This document shows, in pieces, positions 32,561 to 43,925 of a stretch of 64,000 nucleotides of DNA. Location of the stretch: NCBI GenBank assembly GCA_002786025.1, contig NHNW01000071.1, positions 155,905-219,904 of the forward strand. The letters run 5' to 3'. The translations under genes were made by a program, and so were the position numbers. Positions within the stretch are counted from its first letter, which is position 1. Each line of letters begins with the position of its first letter. The notes beneath the pieces are model-generated. The model was not told where the DNA came from and did not search any database. It saw only the letters and a list, made by a program, of their open reading frames with translations. This DNA is from Zasmidium citrigriseum. Lineage: Eukaryota; Ascomycota; Dothideomycetes; Mycosphaerellales; Mycosphaerellaceae.

Positions 32561-33646
32561 ATGCCTCCTTCCCGCGATCCGAAATACGCCAGATCACGTC
32601 TCAAGCATTCGTCGCTCGGTGCGATCGTTGCGCAGATTGGCTTTCTGAAGAAAGACCCAATCTTCGAATATGAGGAGCCTTACGCGTTTCGATACCAGGC
32701 AGACGGCCTTGAAAAGTTGACCAATATGGAGATGGAGATGAAGAACGTAAAGCTTTGCGACTTGCGCGGGCAAGAAGAGTTGGCCTGTCTGGACACGTGT
32801 GGTTTCGAGATTCGCAAATTGAGGTCAACAATGACATACGAGCAATTTGTGCATGAAGAAGATATCTTACAGATATATGTTGAGGACATCAAGGCCCAGA
32901 TGCGCGAAGACCTGGGCGCAAGAGACGTACAAATCGAGCGGGTCAGAGTGAGTGAGGCCAAGTGCGTTCAAGCATAGGTCGACCCACTGACCCACTATCA
33001 CATGCAGGTCCGCAGACGCCATCCCGAGTTTCCAAGATCGATAGGCACCGGCTTCGAGCACCATCAGCCTTCCACTGCGGCTCACATCGGTAACTCGTTT
33101 TCGACCTATTATCTTTGGACCCTGCTGAGAGAATGAGATGTTACCAGTGAGAGCGCCGCGGCAAAAGCTGAAGAGTACCGTTGCTTAGAATCCGCGAACG
33201 AACACTTCCAAATTGTAAAGTGCGTATCAATCATTTGGTCTGATGGAGGTGCTTGATTAATGGAATGACAGTATCTGGAAACCACTCCGTGGCCCGCTTC
33301 AAGACTGGCCATTGGGACTTTGCGATGTAGGCACAGTGGATGTCGACCATGACCTGGCCGAGTCTACGGTCCTACACCAAGACTACATGAACCACAATTG
33401 TCAAGTCCATTTCAACCACCGACAAAAGTGGTACTACCTCAGTAACCAAAAGGCGGACGAGATTCTCATCTTCCGTCAGTTTGACTCCGCCAAAGGACAC
33501 AACAACGGCACGTATACTCTACTCGTGGCCGATTATATGCTAATGGAACACCAGGCACGCCACACTCATCTTTTCAAGACCCAACAGTCACGAATTTGAC
33601 GTCTCCACGAGAAAGTATAGAAGTTATGGCCATCTTGTACTTTTAA
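32561..33646 (+). CDS. CmcJ/AsqO-like oxygenase-family protein A (four introns)
   Basis: Five exons (32561-32947, 33008-33089, 33138-33219, 33272-33507, 33555-33646) give 292 residues. Landmarks are A-A-H-I-D-V-T (putative iron-binding H-x-D), N-I-W-K-P-L-R-G-P-L-Q-D-W-P-L, the aspartate-rich D-V-G-T-V-D-V-D-H-D, and the C-terminal P-H-S-S-F ... S-P-R-E-S-I-E. These match fungal CmcJ/AsqO-type proteins, related to the cephamycin 7-alpha hydroxylation subunit and often called hydroxylase/methyltransferase; several act in secondary metabolism. The last join needs a GC-AG intron (33508-33554); using a GT donor breaks the conserved end. The resulting length equals that of the paralog at 33749-34642. 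The activity has not been determined. Confidence 0.8.
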
Positions 33647-33748
33647 GCGATACCAAGGACGCTTGTATTATACCAAAAGTAATGTAATGTTCTGACTACC
33701 GAGTGCATTTGAGAAGATCCCAGCGGACGTTACCAGGGCCTTCATCAT

Positions 33749-34642
33749 TCAGTATATCACGAGGGCCCGGGCCTCTACGCTTTCTCTAGGGAGTTCGGTT
33801 TCCGGGGTCGCTGGGTTCGCAAAACTGCAATGCGGAACACCACCAACGGCAGTAGGATCAGAGTCACTCTGCTTGAAGATGATGATCTCATCGGCAGCAT
33901 GATCTGACAGGAAGTACCACTTCTGGCCAACATTGAATCGGAGAGAGAGGTTTTCGGTGAAATAGTCGGGGTACACCATGTCAGTGGCATGTGCATCATC
34001 GAAGTCAACTGTCGAGGCGTCACAGAGGCACAATGGCCAGTCGTTCACGGGACCACGAAGAGGTTTCCACACATTGATCCACTGGAACCGTCGTGACATC
34101 AAATCCGCCGCACGATCTCCAAACTGCTTGGCCATCTCTTCTCGCGTGGAATCCAGCGTCGCATCAACGTGAGCGATCGATGTCGGTTGCGCGAATTCGT
34201 ACTCCTTTCCCGTTGACACCGGGAAATCTGAGTGACGCTTGCGGATACCATATCGAAAGAACTTGACCTCATGTGCGCCGAGGAATTCCTGAAGGTGAAC
34301 TTCAAGTTCCTGGAAGTACACATCCCGGATCTTCTGGTCATCATCGAAGTCCCCGTAAGCCATCTTGGATCGCAGTGTACGGACAGCAAACCCTTTCTTA
34401 TCGAATGACAATTCAGATAAGATGCCACGCATATCTTGGAATTCGGTGTTCTTCCATTCGCGCGAGATATTCGTTCGAGGCAAGCCTTCGAGATAACCAT
34501 ACATCATGTGATACGGCTTCTCATCCTCTGGCACGGAATCCAGGTAAGAGATAGGTGCAAGCGCTCGCGCCGTATTCATTCTATCGTACGAGTACCGGCT
34601 CTCCGCAATGTGGCCTTGTGGCTGTGCTCTGCATGTGGCCAA
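33749..34642 (-). CDS. CmcJ/AsqO-like oxygenase-family protein B (intronless paralog)
   Basis: A single exon of 297 residues (an internal start at 34579 gives 276). Landmarks match those of the adjacent gene: S-I-A-H-V-D-A-T, N-V-W-K-P-L-R-G-P-V-N-D-W-P-L, Q-K-W-Y-F-L-S-D-H-A-A-D-E-I-I-I-F, and P-H-C-S-F-A-N-P ... P-R-E-S-V-E-A-R-A. The histidine and aspartate of H-x-D and the late P-R-E-S-x-E-x-R-A arginine expected in the family are present. It converges tail to tail with the intron-bearing paralog, 102 bp apart. Its lack of introns compared with four in the partner is notable. Function is unknown. Confidence 0.85.
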   Translation of the reverse strand: MATCRAQPQGHIAESRYSYDRMNTARALAPISYLDSVPEDEKPYHMMYGYLEGLPRTNISREWKNTEFQDMRGILSELSFDKKGFAVRTLRSKMAYGDFDDDQKIRDVYFQELEVHLQEFLGAHEVKFFRYGIRKRHSDFPVSTGKEYEFAQPTSIAHVDATLDSTREEMAKQFGDRAADLMSRRFQWINVWKPLRGPVNDWPLCLCDASTVDFDDAHATDMVYPDYFTENLSLRFNVGQKWYFLSDHAADEIIIFKQSDSDPTAVGGVPHCSFANPATPETELPRESVEARALVIY

Positions 34643-35191
34643 ATCGATGTGCGAAGTCGTATGCGTCCGTCTGTTGGAACGATTTGTTGAACAACCGATT
34701 TTGGGCGTCTCTTCAAGAAATCCTCGATGATGCTGTCTCTGGCTGAGTTCAGGCGGCTGTTGTCAATGCTCTCGATATCAAAGGCAGCGGTGAGCGGGAT
34801 ATCAGCGTTTCGGCGCACGGAGGATCTGTTCGGCATGCAGGCTTGATGCTTGCCACTGCTCAGGGCAGGGTCTTGGGCTTCAATGCAGAATTTCGTCTGT
34901 GTGCGACGATGAACAACAAATCGACATTGGACACGAAGCTTTACATATACCAGCTGTGGTTCTAGCCAAGTTCATTGCACGTTGAAGGCGTGTTGTGGCA
35001 ACCCGTTCCTTCCGTAATTGTCCAAAACAGTGGGCCCGTGCTCGTGTCGCACGTGCATGAGATTAAATACCACACCGCATCTTCCTTTCAATTTCCTTCT
35101 TCAACATCTTTACCAACTCTCCCACACCCAGCGCCACACACATATCGTGCACTGCACTGTCGCGAATACATATCTGGAGGTACAATGCAAC
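34643..35191. other. Intergenic, no supported gene
   Basis: About 550 bp holding the promoter of CmcJ-like protein B. A CT-rich tract lies near 35090-35130. I see no gene. Confidence 0.45.
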
Positions 35192-35560
35192 TCAACGTCG
35201 TACGATGCGTTGTCTGATGCTGATTGGATCCGCAGAGATGGAGCCGAACACCACCACAAACAAGACGCCAGCCACAGCGGCAACGAAGACCAAAGCCCAG
35301 CCGTGGAAGGCCCACTGGCCTCCAAAGTCCGTTGACAAGACGGCACCGTATGGATTCCGCAAGGGAGAAACCATTGTCAACAGTGGCAACTAAGAAGCCC
35401 ACGACGTACGTCAAAATCGGCGTCCGGTACACGTCATCGTAGTCGCTGATGTGCTTACTGGAAGACAGCCCGGTCTTGCTGCCGCTTCCTTTCTGCTTGA
35501 ATGCGTTGTAGCGACGGAGTACGACCGACGATGCTTGTTCTGAACATATCGAGACTCAGT
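35192..35560 (-). pseudogene. Broken membrane-protein remnant
   Basis: Two minus-strand frames with protein-like character meet at about 35365: one with Y-D-D-V-Y-R-T-P-I-L-T-Y-V-V-G-F-L, the other continuing N-P-Y-G-A-V-L-S-T-D-F-G-G-Q-W-A-F-H-G-W-A-L and a strong hydrophobic segment. They are offset by one base with no plausible splice sites, suggesting a frameshift. No start codon with context is evident. The family is not recognised. It lies just downstream of the CorA-like gene on the same strand. Confidence 0.4.
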
Positions 35561-35598
35561 CGCTCAAAAATCGATTCTTTCGCTTGTCCACGGGTCAC

Positions 35599-37401
35599 TC
35601 AAGTCAATTGCCCCATTTCCACATCTCTCTCCGCCGATCTTCTCCTACGGAATCGAGGTATCCGCAAGCCCACAGCAACAAAGCGCCGCAGATCTGGAAT
35701 CAGGCAAAACAGCGAGATCACGAACGTTGGCGCCGCTGCTGCGAAGAAAACCCATAAGTGGAGAGGGCCCTGTCCGAACTCGTGGAAGTTCATGCCAAAT
35801 AGAGCAGCCAAAAGCGCCAATGGTATGAATACCGACGCCAATCGTGTGAGGTACTCGACGCCTTTGGCCTGTGCGATTGCCCTCTGCGACTCAGCTATGT
35901 TCGCGGCGTTGGTCAGATCGCGGACAGTCTGACTGCACTCCTTGGCGGTGCCTTCTATGCTGATTAGGAGATCTTGAAAATCATCCTCAAGCTCTTGGGC
36001 AAGTGCATGAATAGCCGGATCCTCGGGCAATCCATTGCCCGTAGTACGCGGCCACGATGAGTGCTTCTGGACGGCGACAATGTTATGTCTGAGTAACCTC
36101 CTGTGCCTATTGAGCTCTTGCTGATGATCTTGTAGATTTGGCATGGCGGCATCGTCCTCCCCGAATGGATCTGCCTGCCGCACGTCATTCTCTACGACCT
36201 GCTGAAGCATGTTCAAAAACTGTCTTTCGGACGATACGGCCATTCTAAAAAGCTTGCTCAGCGCATAGAATGAATCTCGTTTAGCGAGTAACGGGTCAAG
36301 GCCGACGTCGTACTGATGCCAAAGATGCAACAAATTTTGATCAATCGGATGATGGCGTTCACAGTGATCGTCCGGGCCGACGGCATGGCTGTCATTTTGA
36401 GAGATTCCTTCATGCGTATCTCGACATCGACCAAGAATGAGAGGGCGGAACACGTTGCTATCGGGGCTTTCATGAATCGGCGCAAGAAGTGGCTGGCCTT
36501 CAGGCCCATTGGCGAGATCATGGCATCCAAAATCGAGCCATGCAATCGCTACGAACACAGTCAGCGGATATACGTGGCAAACAGAAGCAACCGACCGATC
36601 CAGCCTTTCTCCGTCTTCCTCGTCCATATCGACACATCCTGTTCGAAACTGAAATTAACGGAATCGTGGATGCAAATGCGGCGAAGAAAAGAGGCACCTG
36701 TCTCGCCACGCCGGTTGTTCAATGAGCGAGTGTACGCATCGAGGAGATTGTTCGCTCGTGTACGCAAAGAACGCACGTGCGAGGCTTTTCTCGCTTTTTG
36801 GTCAAGATGCTGCGAGTATCCAAGAGTGCTGAATCGAAGGAGTGGCTCTTTTACCGATGCCGACAGCGGAAGGGGCCATGTGGTAGCTGCCTGTGAGGCA
36901 CGACTCGAATCAAGTCGGAGATGACGGGCGAAGAACTCGGGGTCGACATCGAACGTCGCTCCAATGCCCGCTATCCACTCAGAGGAGGGATAGCCACGCA
37001 AAAGCAACAATTGGCTCTGAGATTTGGAGGTGTCATTGCCGTCTGCGATGCCTTGCAAGTCAGATGGGCAGTGCAAATCGACCCTCGGCCGAGGCCTTTG
37101 AAAATCGTAGAGAACGGCAAATCCGACATCCTGAGAGTCAGTGTCCTCACGTTGGAGAAAATCACTGAATCGTTTGAGGTGGCTGCCCGAATAGAGGCAA
37201 TCGGCCCCGGACCGCAGAGCGTACTGCCTGACCTTTTTCTTCCATTGCTCGGTTGCGACTGGTGAACAATATCAGCGTCGGTCCTCATTCCTTCCGCGAA
37301 ATGGTCCGAATCTATGTACCTTCGAAGGGGCCGAAGACATCAACGAACGATTTCGAGCTGTCATCCGAGGAATCTCTCGGTGCTAAATAATCCTGAGGCA
37401 T
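35599..37401 (-). CDS. CorA-like Mg2+ transporter
   Basis: Three exons (37401-37320, 37258-36596, 36548-35599; introns 61 and 47 bp) close to 564 residues. The C terminus has the CorA signature: first membrane span I-P-L-A-L-L-A-A-L ending in F-G-M-N-F, a short loop, then W-V-F-F-A-A-A-A-P-T-F-V-I-S-L-F as span two, and a basic tail. The large N-terminal half is cytosolic and helical, with the long coil A-L-A-Q-E-L-E-D-D-F before the membrane. Divergent fungal CorA-like proteins of this size are common; Mg2+ transport is presumed from G-M-N. The ATG exon at 37401 was found by phase and is shorter than the next, so its start is less certain. Confidence 0.85.
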
Positions 37402-38664
37402 TGCTGCAGCATGTAGAGGTGGGGTTCAGGTGGGGAGGTGGGGGAGCGGGATTCGATTTGGAAGATGCTTCCGACTCTCCTTGCAACAACGACATCACTT
37501 CCTTTTATCTTCCTCTGCTGAAGGCAATTTCAGTCAGGTGGACAGACCTTGGGCGGCAAGGATTGCATATGCACTGGCGAGGCGAGTAGGTCATCCGGAC
37601 AGTATTCGATGAGTCGCCCTGTCTTTCAGGAGATACTGGATGGCAGCGCCCTTATTACTCACCAGAGCAGCCATTCACGCGTGACCTGAACGCAGTGCGA
37701 ACCACCTTATGACACTGATCTGACTTCACAGGCCTTCCGTACTTCTACCAGAGGGTTCGGTGCCCAACGAAGAGGGGTGTAACATCTCAGCCTCTCGCCT
37801 CGTTCAATCGAAACTCGTGTTTCATCGGATGGTGGCAGTCGCCCTTATTGATGAGCTTCCAGCGGAAATAACATACAAGGCTCGCAAGGCAAACAGTTGC
37901 CTTACGTTGATCGGGCCTTTTCGGCGGCAGCACTCTCCCATTCAGCCCAGCAGCGGTGGCCCATGTTGGGCGGTTGCCGCGTTTAAATGGTGAGGCATTC
38001 CGATGTCTCTTTTCCATTCGCTTTCACGAGCCCACGTCAGAGCTCCCACGTCGTGGTATAGCTCCTCCCACGGTAGCATGCAGCTGCGTGGTGCCCAACT
38101 CTCAGCCGTGCGGCCTCCTCGTGGGATGCCCAAGGTATTTCCTTGCTCATGACGGACGTCACCTCTTCCCTCTCTATCTTCACTTCACACATCTGCGTTC
38201 AACGCGATGCTTCCTATATGGCAGCACCTCGGAAAGCCACAATGTTGGCTGTCAATGCACCGACACCGACGATGCCCAATGGCAGCCTCAATAACATAAA
38301 GCAATGTGCTTCGCCCGCCACAGCCGCTGCGGAGTAAGTACGTTAGGGTGGCGGAGACTGCGAGGCGAGGCTAATTAATCTGCAGTCTCATCATAGTTGC
38401 AATACCTTGGCTGGTCAAAGCGCGACAGTTTGCGGTCTGCACTAGTACCTCTGGCATTCACCTCGACGCCGTGAACATACTCAGCTATGACGTGCTCGAC
38501 AACATCGATCAGGACTTCAAGTGGCATGACCTTCTCGAGCACGGAAACACGCTCGTCAAGGTCCTTGATAGCCATAGGAAGAGCCAAGTAAGACTGCGAG
38601 ACTCATTGCCTGCGCCACTGCTGATCGTCGTGAGTAGGGTTCGCAATCTCGGCCAATAGTGCTG
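37402..38664 (+). other. Region holding worn 5' part of the NLR-like gene
   Basis: From about 38415 to 38640 a plus-strand frame reads N-I-L-S-Y-D-V and ends P-L-L-I-V, the kind of strand and helix found before the A-H-S-L-x-G elbow of SesB/lipase-like domains. No splice pair links it in frame to 38665, so it may be a decayed or misassembled N terminus. The rest (37402-38410) shows no gene. Confidence 0.4.
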
Positions 38665-41582
38665 ATGGCACATAGCTTAGCTGGCTATGTTGTCAAGCAC
38701 TGCATCACTTTAGCAGATGCACAATGCTCTCGGTACAGATCTCTCAAGGATGCCTTTTCTGGACTGGTCTTCTTAGGTTGCCCTCACGCAGCCACGGAGG
38801 ATCGTCGCGAGATCTTGTATGAGAGATCGACCGCTATACTGCGGCTATCTAAGTTCAGCGTTCGCAAGATCAATGGCTCCCTGGAAACAGGTCATGAGCT
38901 CACCGAGATCTGTAAGCAGTTCGACGAGATCTGCGACCCGTACAACATTGTGTCGATATATGAGCAGAGGTCGACAAAGCTTCCCGGTCGATTCAAAAAC
39001 AGTACTCACTACGTAGGTTGACCACGATACGCAGTATACTTCATGCATGTGCTGACTTTGTGCAGCTCATCGACAAACAACTTGCGAAAATCAAAGATAA
39101 CGATACACTCACGGGCATAGACACACATCATTTACAGCTTCCATCCTTGAAGAATCAAACGGCTCCTGGCACAATCGACGAAGGTGCCGTGAAGGCCATC
39201 GGCGATCTGCTCAAGCCTAGAGAAAGAGCTCCAGCTTCGAGTCGAGAGACAATGCCTCCCATACCCTTGAAGCCGCTGCTCGAAGACTTCATCAGTACGA
39301 AAGTGCCAGAACTTCCTTCCTGCCGCTTCCTGGTTGATATGTCCCGGAAGAGGAATCAATATTTCAGTGGCCGAGAAGATGTTCTTGCTCAGCTTGCGCA
39401 GAAATTACTTTCTCCCCCGTCGGTCGCAATTTTGCAAGGCTTTGGAGGTCTTGGGAAGTCCGAATGTGCGTTAGAGTTCGCACACAAGTATAAAGACCAC
39501 TTCGATGCTGTGCTGTGGGTACAAGCGGACGACATCTCTAAGATGCGGCACGACTTTGGCAATTTCGCTGCCAGCCTTGGCCTAGAAGACTCTCGGCATT
39601 CGAAGGAACCCTTTACCAGTCGTGAGCTTGTCAAAACATGGCTAAGCAAGCCCATGATGAAGTCTGCTGCCGGTACGATTGTCAAAGCCAGGTGGCTCAT
39701 AATCTTCGATGGCCCTGATAACCCAGATGTTCTTTCGGAGTTCGATTCGATCTATGGCCAAGGCTCCATCCTCGTGACCGGAAGGAGTCCGGAGACAGCG
39801 AAGGTCTTTTCTGGAATTGCCTCAAAGTCGAACGGCACTACGGAAGACAAACCGCTTGTCATCAAGATGCAACCCTTTAAAGTGGAAGAAGCGGCAACTG
39901 TTCTGAAACGCTTGGCGCATGTGCCGCTTGATGAGGAAGAAGACATGGCTCAAGCGATCGTGACAATGTTGGACGGCTGGCCACTTGCAATCAGTCAGAT
40001 GGCGGGTATCATCCGCAAGCAGTACCTCACGTTGGAACGATTTCACGAAAGATACAGCAATGTCGCCATTCGTTGCAATCTGCAAGCCCAGGAGTCCTCC
40101 ATGATACCGGATGCCGAACGCGAGACGATGGTCTCGTCCATGCGCATGGCCGACCTCAGCCCTCAGGCCACCGCCCTTCTTCGAGTGTTTTCCGTATTGG
40201 ACCCAGACTGCATCCAAATGAGGATGTTCTTACCGCCGTCTAATGAAGACCCTTTGCCAGATGAAATTCCTCTCGATGGCTTCCCAACCTCACCGGGTGA
40301 ATTCATGAAAGCTAGGAACGAGCTACTCGGGTCATCGATCGTGGAGCTGAACAAAGCGAAAGAAGAACTCTGGATGCACCGCGTCCTTCAGGATACCGTA
40401 CGTGGCTCATGCAATCCTCATGACTTCGACTGCAGCTTCCGAACTGCTGCACTCCTCGTCAAAAGAGCATTTCGTCCGCCAGGTCCTGGAGTCCGTGACA
40501 GCTTGAAGCTATGGGAGCCATGTGCAGCGTTTCTCAGACACGTTGTACACCTTCAGCAGGTCTATCAAGCGCAGGCAAAAGTCGATCGAAAATGCATCCA
40601 GCCGTGTTTCGAATTCGCGTGGCTGTTGAGTGAGAACGCAACACACCAACGGAATCTAGGCAACACGCCGGGACTGAAAAGCACACTGCTCCTAGCTCTG
40701 TCGATATGCGATGATCCACCTGGTCTGCCCAGAAGGGACACATTTGCCTTGCGATGCGAGATATTCCACAGCTTGGGAGCATGGGCGAATGAGACCAATC
40801 ACCCCGAAGAATGTGTCGAGTTTAATGGACGTTACTTAGACTTGGCAGAATTTGCCGTCAAAGAGGGAGCAGCTCCAAATCATCGCACTGCCATGGCATA
40901 CAATCAGTATGGCACAGGCAAGATGATGGTTCGAGACTATCCAGCCGCGATGGCTGCCTTCCAGAAGTCCATCGACATCTACAAAACCTTGTCGTTGGAT
41001 ACACAGTGTGCCGACTCCCTGCCAAAGGTCAATCTTGCCACTGCAAAATGCTTGACTGGAGATCTTGCAGGCGCTGACACACTGCTTCAAGCTGGTTTGC
41101 TAGCACGAGAGGAAGAATATGGCTTTATGGACAAAGAGTCTTTCCGTACCGGTCGATTTTACCACACGCTTGGCAACGTGCGTTGGAGTCAAGGTCGACA
41201 TGAGGAGAGCGAGATCTGGCACAGGAGAGCTCTCAAGCAGTACCTCAGTGTGCTGGGCGCCATGCACCACCGTACCGCAGACGTGCGACACAAGGTCGCG
41301 CAGCACTGTCTCCGTAACAACGACCTCGTGAACGCGAACACGCTCATCGATCAAGCGCTGAAGAGCTGGAGCCTTGACGCATCTTCGTTCAAACAAGAAA
41401 CTGCCAGGACTACCTGGTTGAAAGCCACGGTCAAGGGGAAATCTGGCAACCCGGACGAAGCTAAAGACCTAAGAGCCCAGGCGTATCGTCTACGCCGAGA
41501 AATTGTGCCCGAGGACACACGGGATTGTGATCAGCTAAAGGACGAAGACTTTGATGAATTGGTGGCATTCTGGTCTCGTTGA
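38665..41582 (+). CDS. Fungal NLR-like protein: lipase-like domain, NB-ARC, TPR
   Basis: Two exons (38665-39012, 39066-41582; 53-bp intron) give 954 residues. The N-terminal 110 residues look like the end of a SesB/PGAP1-type alpha/beta hydrolase (A-H-S-L-A-G, then L-V-F-L-G-C-P-H). NB-ARC follows: a P-loop G-F-G-G-L-G-K-S near 241-248, Walker B-like W-L-I-I-F-D-G, and G-S-I-L-V-T-G-R (RNBS/sensor arginine). The C-terminal 350 residues form TPR-like helix pairs (G-T-G-K-M-M-V-R-D-Y-P-A-A-M-A-A-F). This architecture matches fungal STAND/NLR proteins linked to self/non-self recognition and cell death. The hydrolase domain is N-terminally incomplete (see 37402-38664) and its elbow has Ala for the usual Gly. 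Signalling function is inferred. Confidence 0.8.
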
Positions 41583-41818
41583 GGCTTGTATGATTGGATG
41601 AACATGTTTGATGAGACTACGGCCGGTTTTGTCTTTTAAGCGGTGGCGTTGATGGGAATCATGGTTAGGGCGGCTATTGCATGTGATACCCCAAGTTGGC
41701 TACCCCTTGACGGCGTTGCGGCATTTGCATGATACTTTTGAGCTGTATTTTAGCTTAGACGTCTAATACTGTAGATCTAGTACGCCTTGTCGTTGTTGCA
41801 AATCATATCTACATCGAC

Positions 41819-43925
41819 CTACATGGGCCGTGCCTCAAACTGCCTCTCTGCGTAATGCTTATACACCCTCGCAGTCCTCACCCTCAACGCCTTCCCCTTA
41901 AAAATAAAGAACCCCGAAAACAACAAAATCACCGCCCCAATGGCCCCAATCGTATTAAATACATTCGCCATTCCCACTCCCACAATCCACGCCGGCATGG
42001 CAAACACAAAGATCGTGCTGAATGTATTCCGCACGAATGTCAGAGCTGTGAGGGCATCGCCGATGATTTCGTTGTAGGCGTCGAGCATGTAGGTGAGGGC
42101 GACGGATTGCAATGGGGCCGAGCCGAAGTTGCAGATTCCGTAGGCGAGGGCGACTTGGACCCAGGAGGCACCGTTGTTGAGGCTGTAGCCGAACCACCAG
42201 GCTCCGGCGAGTTGGAAGGGGACGAAGGGGAGGAAGACCCAGAACTGTAGGGAGAAGGTGTCAGCAAGGCTGCATCGAAATCAGGCTGTCTATTGTACGT
42301 ACGCGAGTCTCAGGCTCGTAGATGCCATTGTTGCGCTTGGCGAGCTTGATGGCGATGAAATCACTCAGTGGCCCGCAGATAATGGAGCCGAGTGTGTTGC
42401 CAATGACTGAGGTAAAGACGTCAGCAAGCTATATATTATCTCTTCAACTACAAGCACTTACAAGGCGCCAGACTCATCAATCCAATCTGATCAGACGTAA
42501 AGTTATACGGGGGATCGAGCATATATGTGCTCAAAGTGGATGTCATGACTGTCGACCAGGCCAGTACGATAGCATACACAAGTGAGCAATATAGCACACC
42601 TGGGATAGACCCCAAGATCAAGAACGGCTGCCAAGAGTGTCTCAAGAAGTGGTACCAGCTCCCAGGTGAGGTCGTCGTTAAGGACAGCTTCTGCAGGTAT
42701 GTTTTCCTCGGAATGTTGTGATTGATGTGAACCACACTCATACTCCGTTGCTGAGCCGTACCCGACTCTCTATCAGGGCTCGAGAACGACGCCTCCGGGT
42801 GCTTCGAATCGTTGGCGTAGTCGCCATGGATGTGGCCGGAGATGTCTGGGACAGCGACGACGCTACCTTGACGGGCTTCCAATGATTCGAAGTGCGTGAA
42901 CTTAGTCTCTTCGAAGCCTGGAGTAAAGCAGTCAGCAGCTGATAGCGAAGGCAAAGCAAGCTAGAACTAAAAGCCAGGTCGAGATTTAAGTGAAGCTAAG
43001 CAAGGCCTTAAGTAAAGCCTGAAGAGGCTTTATGTGAAGCGAATGGAGTCATGAAGTAAAGAGTAGGGAGATCCGATCTTGAAGCACCGCAAGTAAAGCA
43101 TGAAGCGAGATGAAATGGGAAACTCACCAAAGAAGAACATCAAAAGCTGAGCAGCGAAGATTATCGCACAAGTCCACCACACCCATCTCCAGCCAATGTC
43201 GGCTGTGATGAAGCCTGCAGCCACGACCGCAAGATTACCTCCCACGTTCATGACCCAGATATAGATTGAGTTCATCAAACCGCGTTGGTGCACGAAGAAC
43301 ACATCCGCGATTGTCTGGAAGTGGAAGTTAGCTTGCATGATAAGGATCGAGGCGAGTGAGGATTGATACCATCTGGATAAGAACCTCTGAGAGCGCACCC
43401 AACCAGCATTGGAGCGCATTCACTCCCCACCAATCTCCCGCTGTCTGTGTTTTTGCCGCCCAGATAGAAATGCCAAACTGCGCAGCGCTGCTGATCACGT
43501 ACACTGGTCGTGAGCCGTATTTCAACGCAAAAGGAATCAACATGGGCGCTCCTAGCGCGAGCGTTGCGCATCCAATGGCGTAAGTATTGGTGAGGGTCTC
43601 ATCACTGAAGTTGAGCTCGGTTCCCATGGGTCCCCAGGTGGGTGAGGTTGCATTCACGAAGGCGTACACCATCATCGCATAGAACGATGCGAGGAAGTAA
43701 TTCAACACCTTGTTCGGTTTCGACCAGTTCTGAAAGCATCTCCGTTAGTACAACAGCAGACTCAATGGCTGAGTCGAGGGTGATTACCAGGGGATCGTTC
43801 GGATTGTCTGTTGGACGAGGTTGGAGGATGATTTCTGCGTCTTTCTTGTTGCCGCCATCGAGAAGCTGAGCCAACTTGACCGTTCCCGGCGGCCAAGCTG
43901 GGTCACAGAAGTCGTCGTTCGCCAT
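41819..43925 (-). CDS. MFS transporter, DHA1 (drug:H+ antiporter-1) type
   Basis: Six exons (43925-43788, 43729-43370, 43314-43128, 42917-42462, 42406-42303, 42244-41819) close to 556 residues. The DHA1 signature N-D-P-L-N-W-S precedes span 1. Twelve spans are present with a long hydrophilic loop (about 100 residues, with S-S-P-D-R-E-S-G-T) between spans 6 and 7. Features like G-C-A-T-L-A-L-G-A-P-M and T-Y-M-L-D-A-Y-N-E-I-I-G-D-A-L match fungal Hol1/polyspecific members. Substrates in this group range from polyamines and quaternary amines to toxins, so none is assigned. The third intron (43127-42918) is 210 bp, four times longer than the others, and carries short repeats. Flanking genes give no cluster context. 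Confidence 0.88.
42918..43127 (-). repeat. Long intron with AAGTRAAGC-type short repeats
   Basis: The 210-bp third intron of the DHA1 gene contains at least four copies of AAGTGAAGC/AAGTAAAGC (near 42988, 43010, 43054, 43091) and related variants. They look like an expanded or degenerate tandem array. Confidence 0.6.

Noticed and set aside
36258..36545. Alternative frame as the CorA-like middle exon
   Set aside because: The other frame links in phase through a 47-bp intron and continues into the CorA signature; this one ends without reaching it.
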